Assembly (NCBI RefSeq): GCF_021952865.1
Contig: NZ_CP040792.1
Coordinates: 186,001-250,000 of the forward strand
Reading direction: 5' to 3'
Source: Clavibacter californiensis
Lineage (GTDB): Bacteria > Actinomycetota > Actinomycetes > Actinomycetales > Microbacteriaceae
Length of the DNA: 64,000 bases
Under the pieces are notes generated by a model. The model searched no databases. It worked only from the letters and a program-made list of their open reading frames with translations, and had not been told where the DNA came from. The position numbers were made by a program, and so were the translations under genes. Below, piece after piece: positions 15,282 to 23,973 of this stretch. Each line of letters opens with the position of its first letter. The first letter of the stretch is position 1.

Positions 15282-15956
15282 GTGACGGACGAGATGCTGG
15301 CCTTCCCCTGGGAGGACGACCTCGCCCCGGCAGCACCCGCGCCGCCTCCTCCCCCGCCGCACCTGACGCGCATCGTCGCCCACTCGTCGGATCGCGTCGC
15401 CTGGCTCCGCGCCCGCAGCTTCGGCATCACCGCGACCGACGTCGCGCGCCTCGCGACCGACGCCTCGCTGCAGGCCGTCGCGCTCGAGAAGCTCTACGGA
15501 TCCGGCTTCGGCGGCAACCGCTACACCGACCACGGCCGGGAGCGCGAGCCCGAGATCGCCCGCTGGGTCGAGGCGGAGCACGGCATCGTGCCGAGCGCGC
15601 ACCTGTTCCACGCGGAGGGGCAGCGCCGCCACCTGGCGACCCCCGACGGCGTGGGCCTCCGGTCGGACGGCCGGCTCGAGCTCGCGGAGATCAAGACGAC
15701 CGCGAAGCCGTGGCGCAGCATCCCGCGCAACTACCTGCGGCAGATCTGGTGGCAGCAGTACGTGCTCGGTGCCGAGCGCTCGCTCATCGTCTGGGAGCAG
15801 CACGTCGACTTCGTGCCCGTGCACGACATCCCGAAGTGCAAGTGGATCGACCGCGACGAGGCCGAGATCGCCGCGCTAGTGGCGCGCGCGAACGACCTCA
15901 TCGCGCTCATCGTGCGCATGGCGAACGCGCCGGCCGGAGCCCGCGGCCTGGCCTGA
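15282..15956 (+). CDS. YqaJ-family (lambda exonuclease-like) nuclease
   Basis: A 224-residue protein of the YqaJ/lambda-exonuclease branch of PD-(D/E)xK nucleases. Family motifs in order: GITATDVARL (about 44–53), HGREREPEIARWVEAEHG (about 83–100), the catalytic core TPDGVGLRSDG ... LELAEIKTT (about 120–145) with Asp, Glu and Lys in place, and QIWWQQYVLGAE. In phages and ICEs such nucleases pair with a RecT-like annealing protein; none is near here. The GTG start is 7 nt after TACCCT, suggesting a leaderless mRNA. It is divergent from the LAP operon. Stand-alone copies like this occur in actinobacterial chromosomes; the role is unknown. Confidence 0.85.
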   Translation: MTDEMLAFPWEDDLAPAAPAPPPPPPHLTRIVAHSSDRVAWLRARSFGITATDVARLATDASLQAVALEKLYGSGFGGNRYTDHGREREPEIARWVEAEHGIVPSAHLFHAEGQRRHLATPDGVGLRSDGRLELAEIKTTAKPWRSIPRNYLRQIWWQQYVLGAERSLIVWEQHVDFVPVHDIPKCKWIDRDEAEIAALVARANDLIALIVRMANAPAGARGLA

Positions 15957-16136
15957 TCCGCGCCGGTCCGTCGTGCGTGCGTCGTGCCGGCGCCGCGCCC
16001 GTCGCCGAGTGCCCTCGGCATTCTTCTCGCCCGGGGAACACCGCGGAAACACGCCCGACTCACGCGGCGACTTCACTGGAGGAGCGGGGGCCGGTGGGAT
16101 CCACCATGCCGCCGCGTTCCGAGGAGGGGTCTCACG

Positions 16137-17189
16137 ATGAGCCAGGTCGTCCAGTCGAGAGCCGGCGTCGCCGCCGCGGCCGAGCGGGATCGGGCGGCTG
16201 CCGCCGTCGCCCTGGCGCCCCACGGGGAGACGATGCGCGCGGTCGTCGTCACGGAGACCGGAGGGCCCGACGTCCTGCACCTCGCGGACGTGCCGGTGCC
16301 GCACCGCCTCGACTCGGAGGTCCTCGTGAAGGTCGTCGCCGCGGGCGTGAACCCCATCGACCTGCGTCTCCGCGCGGGCGAGCCGGGCGGCCCGACCCTC
16401 GGCGCCCTGCCCGCGGTGCTCGGCCGCGACTTCAGCGGCGTCGTCGTCGAGTCGCCCTACGAGGACCACGCGCTGCATCCGGGCGACGAGGTGTTCGGCC
16501 TCGCCATGGTGCCGCGGATGCCCGGCAGCTATGCCCCCTACATCGCCGTCCCGAGCGTGAGCCTCGCGCGGAAGCCCGCGCGCCTCTCGCACGTGGAGGC
16601 CGCGGCGACGCCCGTCAGCGCCCTGACCGCATGGGGCATGGTCGTCGACATCGGGAGGGCGCACGAGGGCCAGGTCGTCCTGATCCACGCGGGAGCGGGC
16701 GGCGTCGGCCACTTCGCCGTGCAGTTCGCGCGCCACTTCGGCGCCCGGGTCGTCGCGACGGGCTCGCCCCGCAACGTCGACTGGCTGGCGGAGCTCGGCG
16801 CCGACGAGGTCATCGACCGCTCGCAGGTGCGCTTCGAGGACGTGCTCGCCGACGTGGACGTGGTGATCGACCTGGTCGGCAACTGCACGGACGACACCGG
16901 CACCCGCTCGCTGCAGGTCCTCCGCCGCGGCGGCCTCCTGGTCAGCGCGCCCGTCCGCGGCTGGCCGACGCTCGTGCAGGACGCGGCCGCGGTCGGCGTG
17001 CGCGCCACCCACTACGAGGTCGCGCCCGACGGGCAGAAGCTCGCGGTGATCTCGCGCCTGCTGGAGTCGGGCGACATCAAGGTCTACGTCGACGAGGTCT
17101 TCGACCTGGAGGACGCCGCCGAGGCGCACCGCCACATGGAGAGCGGGCACGCCCGCGGCAAGGTCGTCCTCAACGTGGCGCGGGGCTGA
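16137..17189 (+). CDS. Zinc-independent quinone oxidoreductase-like MDR protein
   Basis: A 350-residue medium-chain dehydrogenase/reductase of the NADPH:quinone reductase group. After a ~30-residue extension the catalytic domain begins (MRAVVVTETGGPDVLHLADVP). The Rossmann motif is HAGAGGVGHFAVQFARHFGARVVAT (about 182–206). No structural or catalytic zinc cysteines are visible, as expected for quinone-reductase types. GAGGAGGGG lies about 8 nt before the ATG. The 3' end is covered by a 45-bp tandem repeat that carries the last codons and the stop three times, so downstream copies are untranslated. Substrate unknown. Confidence 0.85.
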   Translation: MSQVVQSRAGVAAAAERDRAAAAVALAPHGETMRAVVVTETGGPDVLHLADVPVPHRLDSEVLVKVVAAGVNPIDLRLRAGEPGGPTLGALPAVLGRDFSGVVVESPYEDHALHPGDEVFGLAMVPRMPGSYAPYIAVPSVSLARKPARLSHVEAAATPVSALTAWGMVVDIGRAHEGQVVLIHAGAGGVGHFAVQFARHFGARVVATGSPRNVDWLAELGADEVIDRSQVRFEDVLADVDVVIDLVGNCTDDTGTRSLQVLRRGGLLVSAPVRGWPTLVQDAAAVGVRATHYEVAPDGQKLAVISRLLESGDIKVYVDEVFDLEDAAEAHRHMESGHARGKVVLNVARG

Positions 17190-17285
17190 CCCGCCCCCAC
17201 AGGGACGGTCGTCCTCGACGTGGCGCGAGGCTGACCCGCCCCGACAGGCAAGGTCGTCCTCGACGTGGCGCGGGGCTGACCCTCG
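17160..17285 (+). repeat. 45-bp tandem repeat across the oxidoreductase stop codon
   Basis: Three copies start at 17162, 17207 and 17252 with an exact 45-bp period; the third is partial. Each carries the last codons (Val-Val-Leu-Asn/Asp-Val-Ala-Arg-Gly) followed by an in-frame TGA. Copies differ at only a few sites. Because 45 is a multiple of three, all stops are in the same frame. Confidence 0.9.
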
Positions 17286-17299
17286 CCCGCTCCGCCCGC

Positions 17300-18505
17300 T
17301 CAGCGGGGCAGCGCCTCCCGCAGCGCGTCGACGATCCGGGTCCCGCGGTCGTCGTCGGCCTCCATCCGGTTGGTGAGGAACGCGAAGCCGACCCGGTGCT
17401 CGACGTCGGCGAAGGCGACCTGTCCGCCGGCGCCGTCGTGGCCGAGGCTGCCGGGTCCGAGGTAGCGGCGCGCGTCCGAGTCGAGCTGGAAGCCCATGCC
17501 CCAGCGCGGCCACGGGCTCTGCGCGTCGAACGCGGGCGGCTCGTCGCCGCCGGAGACGGGACGGGTCGCGAGGCGGATCGTGTCGTCGTCGAGCAGGCGC
17601 ACGCCCGCGGTCTCCACGACCACGGCCGACCAGACGGCGGCGAGCGCGTGGGCCGTGCCGATGCCGCCGGCGCCGGGGATCTCCGCCGCCTGCACGTCCG
17701 CGCGGGAGAAGCCCGCGTCGTCGCCCACGAGCTCCAGCGGCAGCGCGCCGCCGAGCGTGAGGGCGCGCAGCGGCAGGTCGGATCCGCCCGCCGCGACATC
17801 CGCGCGCTGCCGGGAGGTGAGCTCCCGCAGCGTCGTGCCCACGCGCATGCGCGCGACGCGCTCGCCGTCCTCGGGCGGGATCCCGATCCAGGCGTCCACC
17901 CCCAGCGGACCGGTCGCGAGCGCCTGGAACCACGCGCCCGGCATGAGCCCGGTGACCCTCCGCACGATCTCGCCCGTCAGCCAGCCGTGCGTGATGGCGT
18001 GGTACGCCCACGCGGTGCCGGGCTCCCATCTCGGCTCCTCCGCCGCGACGAGCGCGGTAGCGCGATCCCAGTCGACGAGGTCGGACAGCGTCCAGTCCCG
18101 GTGCGGTGCCGCGAGCCCGGCTCGGTGCGCGAGCGCGTCCGCGACGCGGGTGCCCGCCTTGCCGGCCCTGGCGTACTCGGGCCACAGCTCGGCGACCGGC
18201 TGGTCGTAGCGGAGCCGCCCGTCCTGGACGAGGCGCGCGACCAGGATCGACATGACCCCCTTGGTCGCGGAGAACAGCACGCTCGGGGTGTCGAGCCCCC
18301 ACTCGCGGCCGGTCACGTCGTCGGCGACCCCGCCCGCGAGGTCCACCACCACGTCGCCGCGGCGCCGGACGGAGAGCGCGCCGCCCGTGCCGACGTCGGA
18401 CGCGACGGCGTCCGCGAACGCGCGCCGCACGCCCTCGAAGCCGGGCGCGACCCAGCCGACCACGCCGTCGACGCGCGTGCGGGCGCCGGCGCCCGCACCG
18501 GTCAT
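17300..18505 (-). CDS. Serine hydrolase of the beta-lactamase/EstB family
   Basis: A 401-residue penicillin-binding-protein-like serine hydrolase. The nucleophile motif SxxK is in LFSATKGVMS (about 80–89), and the second-site Tyr is likely in WAYHAITHGWLTG (about 165). The family covers esterases such as EstB and D-amino-acid amidases; no signal peptide is seen, so it is probably a cytoplasmic esterase rather than a cell-wall enzyme. The ATG overlaps the stop of the glycoside hydrolase by 4 bp, making it the last gene of the sugar-import operon. It may remove ester groups from the imported sugar; that link is inferred from position. Confidence 0.85.
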   Translation of the reverse strand: MTGAGAGARTRVDGVVGWVAPGFEGVRRAFADAVASDVGTGGALSVRRRGDVVVDLAGGVADDVTGREWGLDTPSVLFSATKGVMSILVARLVQDGRLRYDQPVAELWPEYARAGKAGTRVADALAHRAGLAAPHRDWTLSDLVDWDRATALVAAEEPRWEPGTAWAYHAITHGWLTGEIVRRVTGLMPGAWFQALATGPLGVDAWIGIPPEDGERVARMRVGTTLRELTSRQRADVAAGGSDLPLRALTLGGALPLELVGDDAGFSRADVQAAEIPGAGGIGTAHALAAVWSAVVVETAGVRLLDDDTIRLATRPVSGGDEPPAFDAQSPWPRWGMGFQLDSDARRYLGPGSLGHDGAGGQVAFADVEHRVGFAFLTNRMEADDDRGTRIVDALREALPR

Positions 18506-19494
18506 GACGCGGACCCTGCGGGCGTCGCGACCAGCAGCCCCGCCGCGTCCCAGCGCACGGGCACCGGATCCGGGATGCGGCCGACGAACGAGCCGTCCGC
18601 GCCGGCGTCCTCGAAGCCCAGGAGCGCCGGGCCCGACGGCGTATGCACGATGCGCGCGGCGTACAGCCCCTCGCCGTGCAGGAGCCGGGCGCGCCCGATG
18701 TCGACGGGGCGGCCGAACGGCTGGTCGTCGTCGAGCGGCAGCGCGAAGACGCCGCCCTCCTGGCCGGCGCGCGCGCCCGCGAGGTCGGATCCCGCGCACG
18801 AGAACACGAGCACCCGCCGGCCCTCGACCTCGGCGACCTGCAGCACCTCGAGCTGCGCGAATCCGGCGCCGGGCGCGCTGAGCGGCGGAGCGGCCGCCCA
18901 CGCCACGAGGTCGGGCGAGACCGCCTGGCCCACGACCCCGCGGTCGAGCGGATCCGCCCCGGCCTCGGATGCGTCCGCCCGGGACCTCGCGGTGACGAGC
19001 ATGCGCCAGCCGTCGCCCGCGGGGTCCCGCTCGACCCAGGGATCCCGCCACGCCTCCTCGCGCCACGTGCCGTCGGCGAGCGTCTCGTACCAGCGCGGGT
19101 CGGCCGACAGCGCGGATCCCGTCGACTTCACCCACCGGTGCAGGTCGGTCGAGGTCGCCTGCAGCACGGTCTCCACGTTCACGCCCGCGTCGTCCCGCGG
19201 GAACACCGAGCCCGTGTACGACATCCGCCAGAGCCCCGACGGGTCGCGCGTCACGCTGCCCGTCCACGTCGCCGACGCGTCCGGCGACCCGGCCGGCCCG
19301 TGCTCGAGGACGACGCCGTGGTCGGTCCACGTGACGAGGTCGGTCGAGGTCGCGTGACCCACGGCGGCATTCCGGTGTCGCAGGTCCGGATCCCCGAGCG
19401 CGGTCGGCGCGTGCAGGTAGAAGAGGTGCGTCGTGTCGCCGTCGACCGCGGTCCACGAGTCCCAGACCCAGTGTCCGGGCAGCGCGAACGCCAT
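18502..19494 (-). CDS. GH32/GH68-like five-bladed propeller glycoside hydrolase
   Basis: A 330-residue protein with the clan GH-J style propeller. The nucleophile region is GHWVWDSWTAVDG (about 7–19), the transition-state stabiliser motif RDP is in EEAWRDPWVERD (about 148–159), and the acid/base glutamate is probably in FAQLEVLQVAEVE. This set fits sucrose- or fructan-acting enzymes (invertase, levanase, levansucrase). There is no signal peptide, so it acts on sugar brought in by the ABC importer. Its start shares one base with the permease stop (TGATG). Exact family number and substrate need a profile search. Confidence 0.78.
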   Translation of the reverse strand: MAFALPGHWVWDSWTAVDGDTTHLFYLHAPTALGDPDLRHRNAAVGHATSTDLVTWTDHGVVLEHGPAGSPDASATWTGSVTRDPSGLWRMSYTGSVFPRDDAGVNVETVLQATSTDLHRWVKSTGSALSADPRWYETLADGTWREEAWRDPWVERDPAGDGWRMLVTARSRADASEAGADPLDRGVVGQAVSPDLVAWAAAPPLSAPGAGFAQLEVLQVAEVEGRRVLVFSCAGSDLAGARAGQEGGVFALPLDDDQPFGRPVDIGRARLLHGEGLYAARIVHTPSGPALLGFEDAGADGSFVGRIPDPVPVRWDAAGLLVATPAGSAS

Positions 19495-20318
19495 CAGCCC
19501 TTCACCGCGCCCTGGAGGAGCGCCGCGATGAACTGCCGCTGGAAGATCACGTACACGATCACCGTGGGCAGCATCACGATCAGCGACGCCGCGAAGAGCA
19601 GCGGCAGCGCGTCGATGTACTGGCCCTGGAACGCGCCGAGCGCCCCGGCCATGGTGCGCTCGCTCGGGTCGTCGATCATCACGAGCGGCAGCAGGAACTG
19701 GTTCCAGGTCCAGAGGAACAGGAGGATCCCGAGGGCCGAGAGCGCCGGCCGCGCGAGCGGCAGCTGGATGCTCCGGAACTCCTGCCAGATGCTCGCGCCG
19801 TCCACGCGCGCGGCCTCCGACAGCTCGCGCGGCACGCCGACGAAGTGCGCGCGCATCCAGAACACGCTGAACGGCATGTACAGCCCGATGAGCGGGAGGA
19901 TGACCGCCCACCTGGTGTTGATGAGTCCGAAGCCCGTCATCTGGTAGTAGAGCGGGATGATGATCGCCTCGAACGGGATGGTCAGCCCGATGATCATGGC
20001 GACGAGCACGTACTTCCCGCCGGGCACCCGGAGGTTCCCGAGCGAGTAGCCCGCGAGCGTGGCGCAGACGAGGCTGACGGGCACGACCATCACCACGATG
20101 AACAGGCTCGAGAGCATCAGCGTGCCGATGTTCCCGACCGTGAACGCCGTCACGAAGTTCTCCCAGTAGGCGGGCGTCGGCCAGGAGAAGCCGTTGGGCA
20201 GCGAGTCGGGCGACTGCAGCGCGGCGGTGAGCATGCTGGCGAAGGGCAGCAGGGTGAGCACGAGGACCGCGATCAGGAGGATGCGGCCCACGACGAGCTC
20301 GGTGCGGTTGACGATCAT
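19494..20318 (-). CDS. Sugar ABC transporter permease (MalG type)
   Basis: A 274-residue carbohydrate-uptake permease of the MalG type with six membrane helices. The EAA loop that docks the ATPase is EAARVDGASIWQEFRSIQLPLARPAL (about 190–215). The start ATG overlaps the MalF-like stop by one base. It forms the pore with the upstream permease. No ATPase gene lies in the operon, so a shared MsiK-type ATPase encoded elsewhere probably powers it, as is common in actinobacteria. Confidence 0.92.
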   Translation of the reverse strand: MIVNRTELVVGRILLIAVLVLTLLPFASMLTAALQSPDSLPNGFSWPTPAYWENFVTAFTVGNIGTLMLSSLFIVVMVVPVSLVCATLAGYSLGNLRVPGGKYVLVAMIIGLTIPFEAIIIPLYYQMTGFGLINTRWAVILPLIGLYMPFSVFWMRAHFVGVPRELSEAARVDGASIWQEFRSIQLPLARPALSALGILLFLWTWNQFLLPLVMIDDPSERTMAGALGAFQGQYIDALPLLFAASLIVMLPTVIVYVIFQRQFIAALLQGAVKG

Positions 20319-21310
20319 CAGTCGCGCTCCCTCGAGAGTCGCTGGACGGGGAGCACGAGCAGCAGCACGAACACGAGCAGCACCACGCCGAACGCGGACG
20401 CGAGGCCCACCTGGCTCTGCACGAACGCGAGCCGGAAGATCTCGATGCCGGGCACGAGCGTCGTGGTGCCCGGCCCGCCCTTGGTGGTCGTGTAGATGAT
20501 GTCGAACGTGCTCAGGGCGGCGATGACCGTGATGGTCACGAGCACCGCGATCTCCTGCCGGAGGCCCGGCAGGGTGATGGTGACGAACTCGCGGAAGAAG
20601 CCTGCGCCGTCGAGCCGCACGGCCTCGTACAGCGAGCCGTCGATCTTGCCCATGCCCGTGAGCAGCAGCACGGTGCACAGGCCCGTGAGCACCCAGGATC
20701 CGATGAGCCCGACCGCGGGCAGCGCCGTGCCGAAGTCGGCGAGCCAGGAACGGGACAGGAAGCCGAGCCCCACCGCATCGAGGATGGAGTTGATGGTGCC
20801 GGACTGCGCGTACATCCACGACCACGCGATGCCCGCCGCGACGAGCGGGACGATCTGCGGCAGGAACAGGATGGTGCGCGAGATCGACGCGAACGGTCCC
20901 GGCTTCATGCCGCGCAGGAGCGTCGCGAGCGCGAGGCCGGCGGTGATGGGGATCACCATGAAGAAGACCACGAGGACCAGCGCGTTGACGATGGGCGTCA
21001 GCAGCCGCGTGTCCGTGAAGATCTGCACGTAGTTGTCGAGGCCGATGAAGGTGGAGGCGCCGATCCCGTTCCACTTGTAGAACGAGTACTGCACCGCCGT
21101 GATGAGCGGCCAGACGACGAACGCCCCGTAGGCGGCGACGGCCGGGAGCAGCATGATCCAGCCGACGGTCGCGGTCCGGCGGGCCTCCGGGCCGAGCCGG
21201 CGGCGCCTCGCGGGCGCGTGCCCGGGCCCGCTGCCTCGAGGGGACGGCCCCGCGGGGACGGCGGCGGCTGCCGTCGCCCCCGCGGGGATGGTGCGATCCG
21301 TGGTGCTCAC
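20318..21310 (-). CDS. Sugar ABC transporter permease (MalF type)
   Basis: A 330-residue permease with a ~45-residue Pro/Arg-rich cytoplasmic N-terminus, then six membrane segments starting near residue 50 (WIMLLPAVAAYGAFVVWPLITAVQYSFYKW). The EAA motif is YEAVRLDGAGFFREFVTITLPGLR. The GTG start overlaps the stop of the binding-protein gene by 4 bp (GTGA), so stoichiometry is set by coupling. It partners with the next permease in the CUT1 importer. Confidence 0.92.
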   Translation of the reverse strand: MSTTDRTIPAGATAAAAVPAGPSPRGSGPGHAPARRRRLGPEARRTATVGWIMLLPAVAAYGAFVVWPLITAVQYSFYKWNGIGASTFIGLDNYVQIFTDTRLLTPIVNALVLVVFFMVIPITAGLALATLLRGMKPGPFASISRTILFLPQIVPLVAAGIAWSWMYAQSGTINSILDAVGLGFLSRSWLADFGTALPAVGLIGSWVLTGLCTVLLLTGMGKIDGSLYEAVRLDGAGFFREFVTITLPGLRQEIAVLVTITVIAALSTFDIIYTTTKGGPGTTTLVPGIEIFRLAFVQSQVGLASAFGVVLLVFVLLLVLPVQRLSRERD

Positions 21311-22656
21311 TGCGCGGCGAGGTCCTGCTCGTAGAAGTCCTGCGTGGCCTTCAGGAAGTCCGCGGGCGTCATCTTGTCGGTGAGCAGCAGCTGCTCGTTC
21401 GGCTGGAGCGAGCCCTGGTAGATGCCGGCCGTGCTGTTCGCCATGAAGTCGACGAAGCCGTCGTCGTCCCCGACCACCGCGGACAGCTCGAGGGCCTTCG
21501 CGATGAGGCTTCCCTCCTGGGCGGTCGGCAGCGCCTGGGCCGGGTCGCCGCCGGGCGACGCGCCCGTCACGTCGACGACGATCTGACGCGCCTTCTCGTC
21601 TGTCACGATCCAGTTGAGGAACGCGGCGACCACGTCGGCGTTCTTCGACTTGGCCGGGATGGCGAAGGTGTTGCCCGTGCCCATCGCGACGTGCTTCCCG
21701 CCCGACTCGACCGGCGGCACGAGCGCGAACTGCGCGCCGCCCTGGCCGAGGGCCTTCTCCACGTTCGCGGCGTCCCAGTTGCCGTCCCACATGAACAGCC
21801 CCTGGCCGGCCGAGAAGTTCGACACCATGGTCGTGTAGTTGATGGCGTTGACGTCCGGCGGGAGGTACCCGGCCTTCGCCCAGTCCTGGAACCTCGTGGC
21901 GCCCGCGAGCGCCGCATCGGTCTGGATGGTCGCGCCCGGCTTGTTGTACATCCAGTCGACGAGGTCCTGCGTGTCGCCCTGCTGGTTGATGAGCGACTGG
22001 AGGATGAAGGTGCCGACGCCGTCCTGCATGCCGGTCTGGATGGGGAGCACGCCCGCGTCCTTCGCCTTTGCGAGGTCCGCCTCGAGCTCGTCCATCGTGG
22101 TCGGCATCTCGGTGATGCCCACCTGGTCGGCCAGCTTCTGGTTCATGTAGATGCCGGTGACGCTGTACCCGATGCCGAACTGCCACAGCGAGCCCTCGCC
22201 GCGCACGCCCGTGTCGTCCATGCGGGCCCCCGCGAGCTGGCCGGCCGGGAAGCGGTCCCAGCCGTAGGCGTCGAAGTACGGGTCGAGGTTCGTGAGGAGC
22301 CCGTCCTTGACCGTGGTGCCGAGCGTCGAGAGGCGGATGAGGTCCGGTGCGTCGTCGCTCGCGAGGAGGCGCGGCGTGTTCGCGAGGAGGTTCTGGAAGC
22401 TGTCGCGCGTGATGTCGAACTTCACGTTCGGGTGCTGCTTCGTGAACTCGGCCGTCAGCTCGTCCGTGACCGGGAAGCCGGTCTCGTCCTGGATCCGGAT
22501 GGTGACGTCGTCGGTGGGGATCGCGGTGCTCACGTCGCCCGCGGGTGCGGAGGCGACGGGTGCGCTGCCGGGCGCGCAGCTCGCGAGGGCGAGCGCCGAG
22601 ATGGCGGCGGCGGCGGTGAGCGCTGCCGCGCGTCCCGCCCTTCTCATGGTGGACAT
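21307..22656 (-). CDS. Sugar-binding lipoprotein of the ABC importer
   Basis: A 449-residue extracellular solute-binding protein of the CUT1 sugar type. It has a lipoprotein signal (RRAGRAAALT ... then LASC, lipid-modified Cys about residue 27). The mature fold shows typical patterns: EFTKQHPNVKFDI, DLIRLST, GYSVTGIYMNQKLADQ and MWDGNWD. GGAGT lies 6 nt before the ATG. As first gene of the operon it faces the LacI gene across a 215-bp gap that contains a perfect LacI-type operator. The ligand is not readable from sequence; the downstream GH32/68 enzyme suggests a sucrose- or fructan-derived sugar. Confidence 0.92.
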   Translation of the reverse strand: MSTMRRAGRAAALTAAAAISALALASCAPGSAPVASAPAGDVSTAIPTDDVTIRIQDETGFPVTDELTAEFTKQHPNVKFDITRDSFQNLLANTPRLLASDDAPDLIRLSTLGTTVKDGLLTNLDPYFDAYGWDRFPAGQLAGARMDDTGVRGEGSLWQFGIGYSVTGIYMNQKLADQVGITEMPTTMDELEADLAKAKDAGVLPIQTGMQDGVGTFILQSLINQQGDTQDLVDWMYNKPGATIQTDAALAGATRFQDWAKAGYLPPDVNAINYTTMVSNFSAGQGLFMWDGNWDAANVEKALGQGGAQFALVPPVESGGKHVAMGTGNTFAIPAKSKNADVVAAFLNWIVTDEKARQIVVDVTGASPGGDPAQALPTAQEGSLIAKALELSAVVGDDDGFVDFMANSTAGIYQGSLQPNEQLLLTDKMTPADFLKATQDFYEQDLAAQ

Positions 22657-22757
22657 GCGGTGACTCCTTCGTCAGGTGGTGCAGGGCGGGGCCGGTGGGG
22701 CGGGTGGGGGCCCGGCCGAGGACAGCGGTGCCCGCGGCGTGGCATGGTGACGGTAGT

Positions 22758-22773
22758 GGTAAATCCATTTACC
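22758..22773. promoter_or_regulatory. LacI-type operator GGTAAATCCATTTACC
   Basis: Seven-base arms GGTAAAT and ATTTACC, perfectly inverted around a 2-bp centre, in the gap between the divergent binding-protein and LacI genes. The AT-rich site stands out in a GC-rich setting. It is well placed to control both directions. Confidence 0.8.
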
Positions 22774-22871
22774 GGGTGCAGAAGATCATGCGCGCCGCCA
22801 CCCCGGGTGTCAACCCGCGATCACGGCAGGCGCCGGATCACCGGATACGCTCACGAGGAGGAGGACGCCAC

Positions 22872-23948
22872 ATGCGCCAGAAGCGACCGACCCTCGCGGA
22901 CGTTGCCCGGATGGCCGGCCTCTCCCCGACCGCGGCGTCGCAGATCCTCAACGGCACGCCCGCGACGCGCTTCTCCGAGGAGTCGCACCGCCGCGTCCTG
23001 GCGGCGGCCTCGGAGCTCGGGTACCGCCCCAACATGGGCGCCCGCGCCCTCCGCACCGACCGGTCGCTCACCATCGGCTTCATCTCGGACGTCGTCGCCA
23101 CCACCCGCTTCGCGAGCGGCCTCATCCGCGGCGCCCTCGTCGAGGCGGAGCGCGCCGGTCACGTGGTGCTGGTGCTCGAGACCGGCGGCGAGGAGGCGCG
23201 CGCGTCCGAGGCGGTGGCGGCGGTGCTCGACCGCCAGGTCGACGGCATCGTCTTCGCCACCATGCGCGCGCGGGAGCTCGTCGTCCCCGACGTCCCCGCC
23301 TCGACGCCCGTCGTGATGCTCAACGCCACCAGCCCCCATCACGGACGCGCCGTCCTGCCCGACGAGGAGGAGGGCGGTCGCCGCGCGGTCGACCTCATCG
23401 CCGCCGCCGGCCACGTCGACGGCATCGCCCTGCTCGGCAGCGACGTCGACACCGAGCGCCGCCTGTTCCGCTCGGAGACCGTGGCTCGTCGCCTGCGCGG
23501 GATCCGCGCCGAGATGGCCGAGCTCGGCCTGGGCTTCACGGCGGAGCGGTCGTGCGCGGACTGGGAGCCCGACCTCGGCTACGAGGCCGCGGGCGCGATG
23601 CTGGACGCGGCGCCCGACATCCGCGCGATGCTGTGCCTCAACGACCGCATGGCGTTCGGCGCGTACCAGGCGTGCCAGGAGCGCGGGATCCGCGTCGGCA
23701 CCGACATCTCTCTCGTCAGCTTCGACAACGACGAGCTGGCGTCCTACCTGCGGCCCGGCCTCACGACCATCGCCCTCCCGCACGAGGAGATGGGGCGCGA
23801 GGCCGTGCGTCTCGTCCTGCGGGACGCGGAGCCGGGCGAGCGCCTCGTGGGGATGCCGGTGGTCGAGCGCGGCTCGATCACCCCGGTCGCCCGGGCTGAC
23901 GGCGGCGCGGCCGGTCGCGCCGCGGCGCGCCTGGCGGACACGGCCTGA
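22872..23948 (+). CDS. LacI-family repressor of the sugar importer
   Basis: A 358-residue LacI/GalR regulator. The N-terminal helix-turn-helix and hinge are at residues 6–60 (TLADVARMAGLSPTAASQILNG; YRPNMGARALRT), followed by the periplasmic-binding-protein-like sensor domain with the usual DGIVFATMR, MLCLNDRMAFGAYQ and ISLVSFDNDELASYLRPGLTTI. GAGGAGGAGG precedes the ATG. It is divergent from the importer operon and probably represses it, and itself, through the palindrome 100 bp upstream. The sensed sugar is unknown. Confidence 0.92.
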   Translation: MRQKRPTLADVARMAGLSPTAASQILNGTPATRFSEESHRRVLAAASELGYRPNMGARALRTDRSLTIGFISDVVATTRFASGLIRGALVEAERAGHVVLVLETGGEEARASEAVAAVLDRQVDGIVFATMRARELVVPDVPASTPVVMLNATSPHHGRAVLPDEEEGGRRAVDLIAAAGHVDGIALLGSDVDTERRLFRSETVARRLRGIRAEMAELGLGFTAERSCADWEPDLGYEAAGAMLDAAPDIRAMLCLNDRMAFGAYQACQERGIRVGTDISLVSFDNDELASYLRPGLTTIALPHEEMGREAVRLVLRDAEPGERLVGMPVVERGSITPVARADGGAAGRAAARLADTA

Positions 23949-23973
23949 CGAGGGGATCCGGAACCGTGCCGCC

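Noticed and set aside
15710..19357. A 1215-codon open frame on the plus strand
   Set aside because: It overlaps the oxidoreductase in another frame and the serine hydrolase and glycoside hydrolase on the opposite strand; composition is that of a shadow frame.
22657..22871. A second operator or small gene between the binding protein and LacI genes
   Set aside because: Apart from the one palindrome, I see no further dyad and no short frame with a ribosome-binding site.
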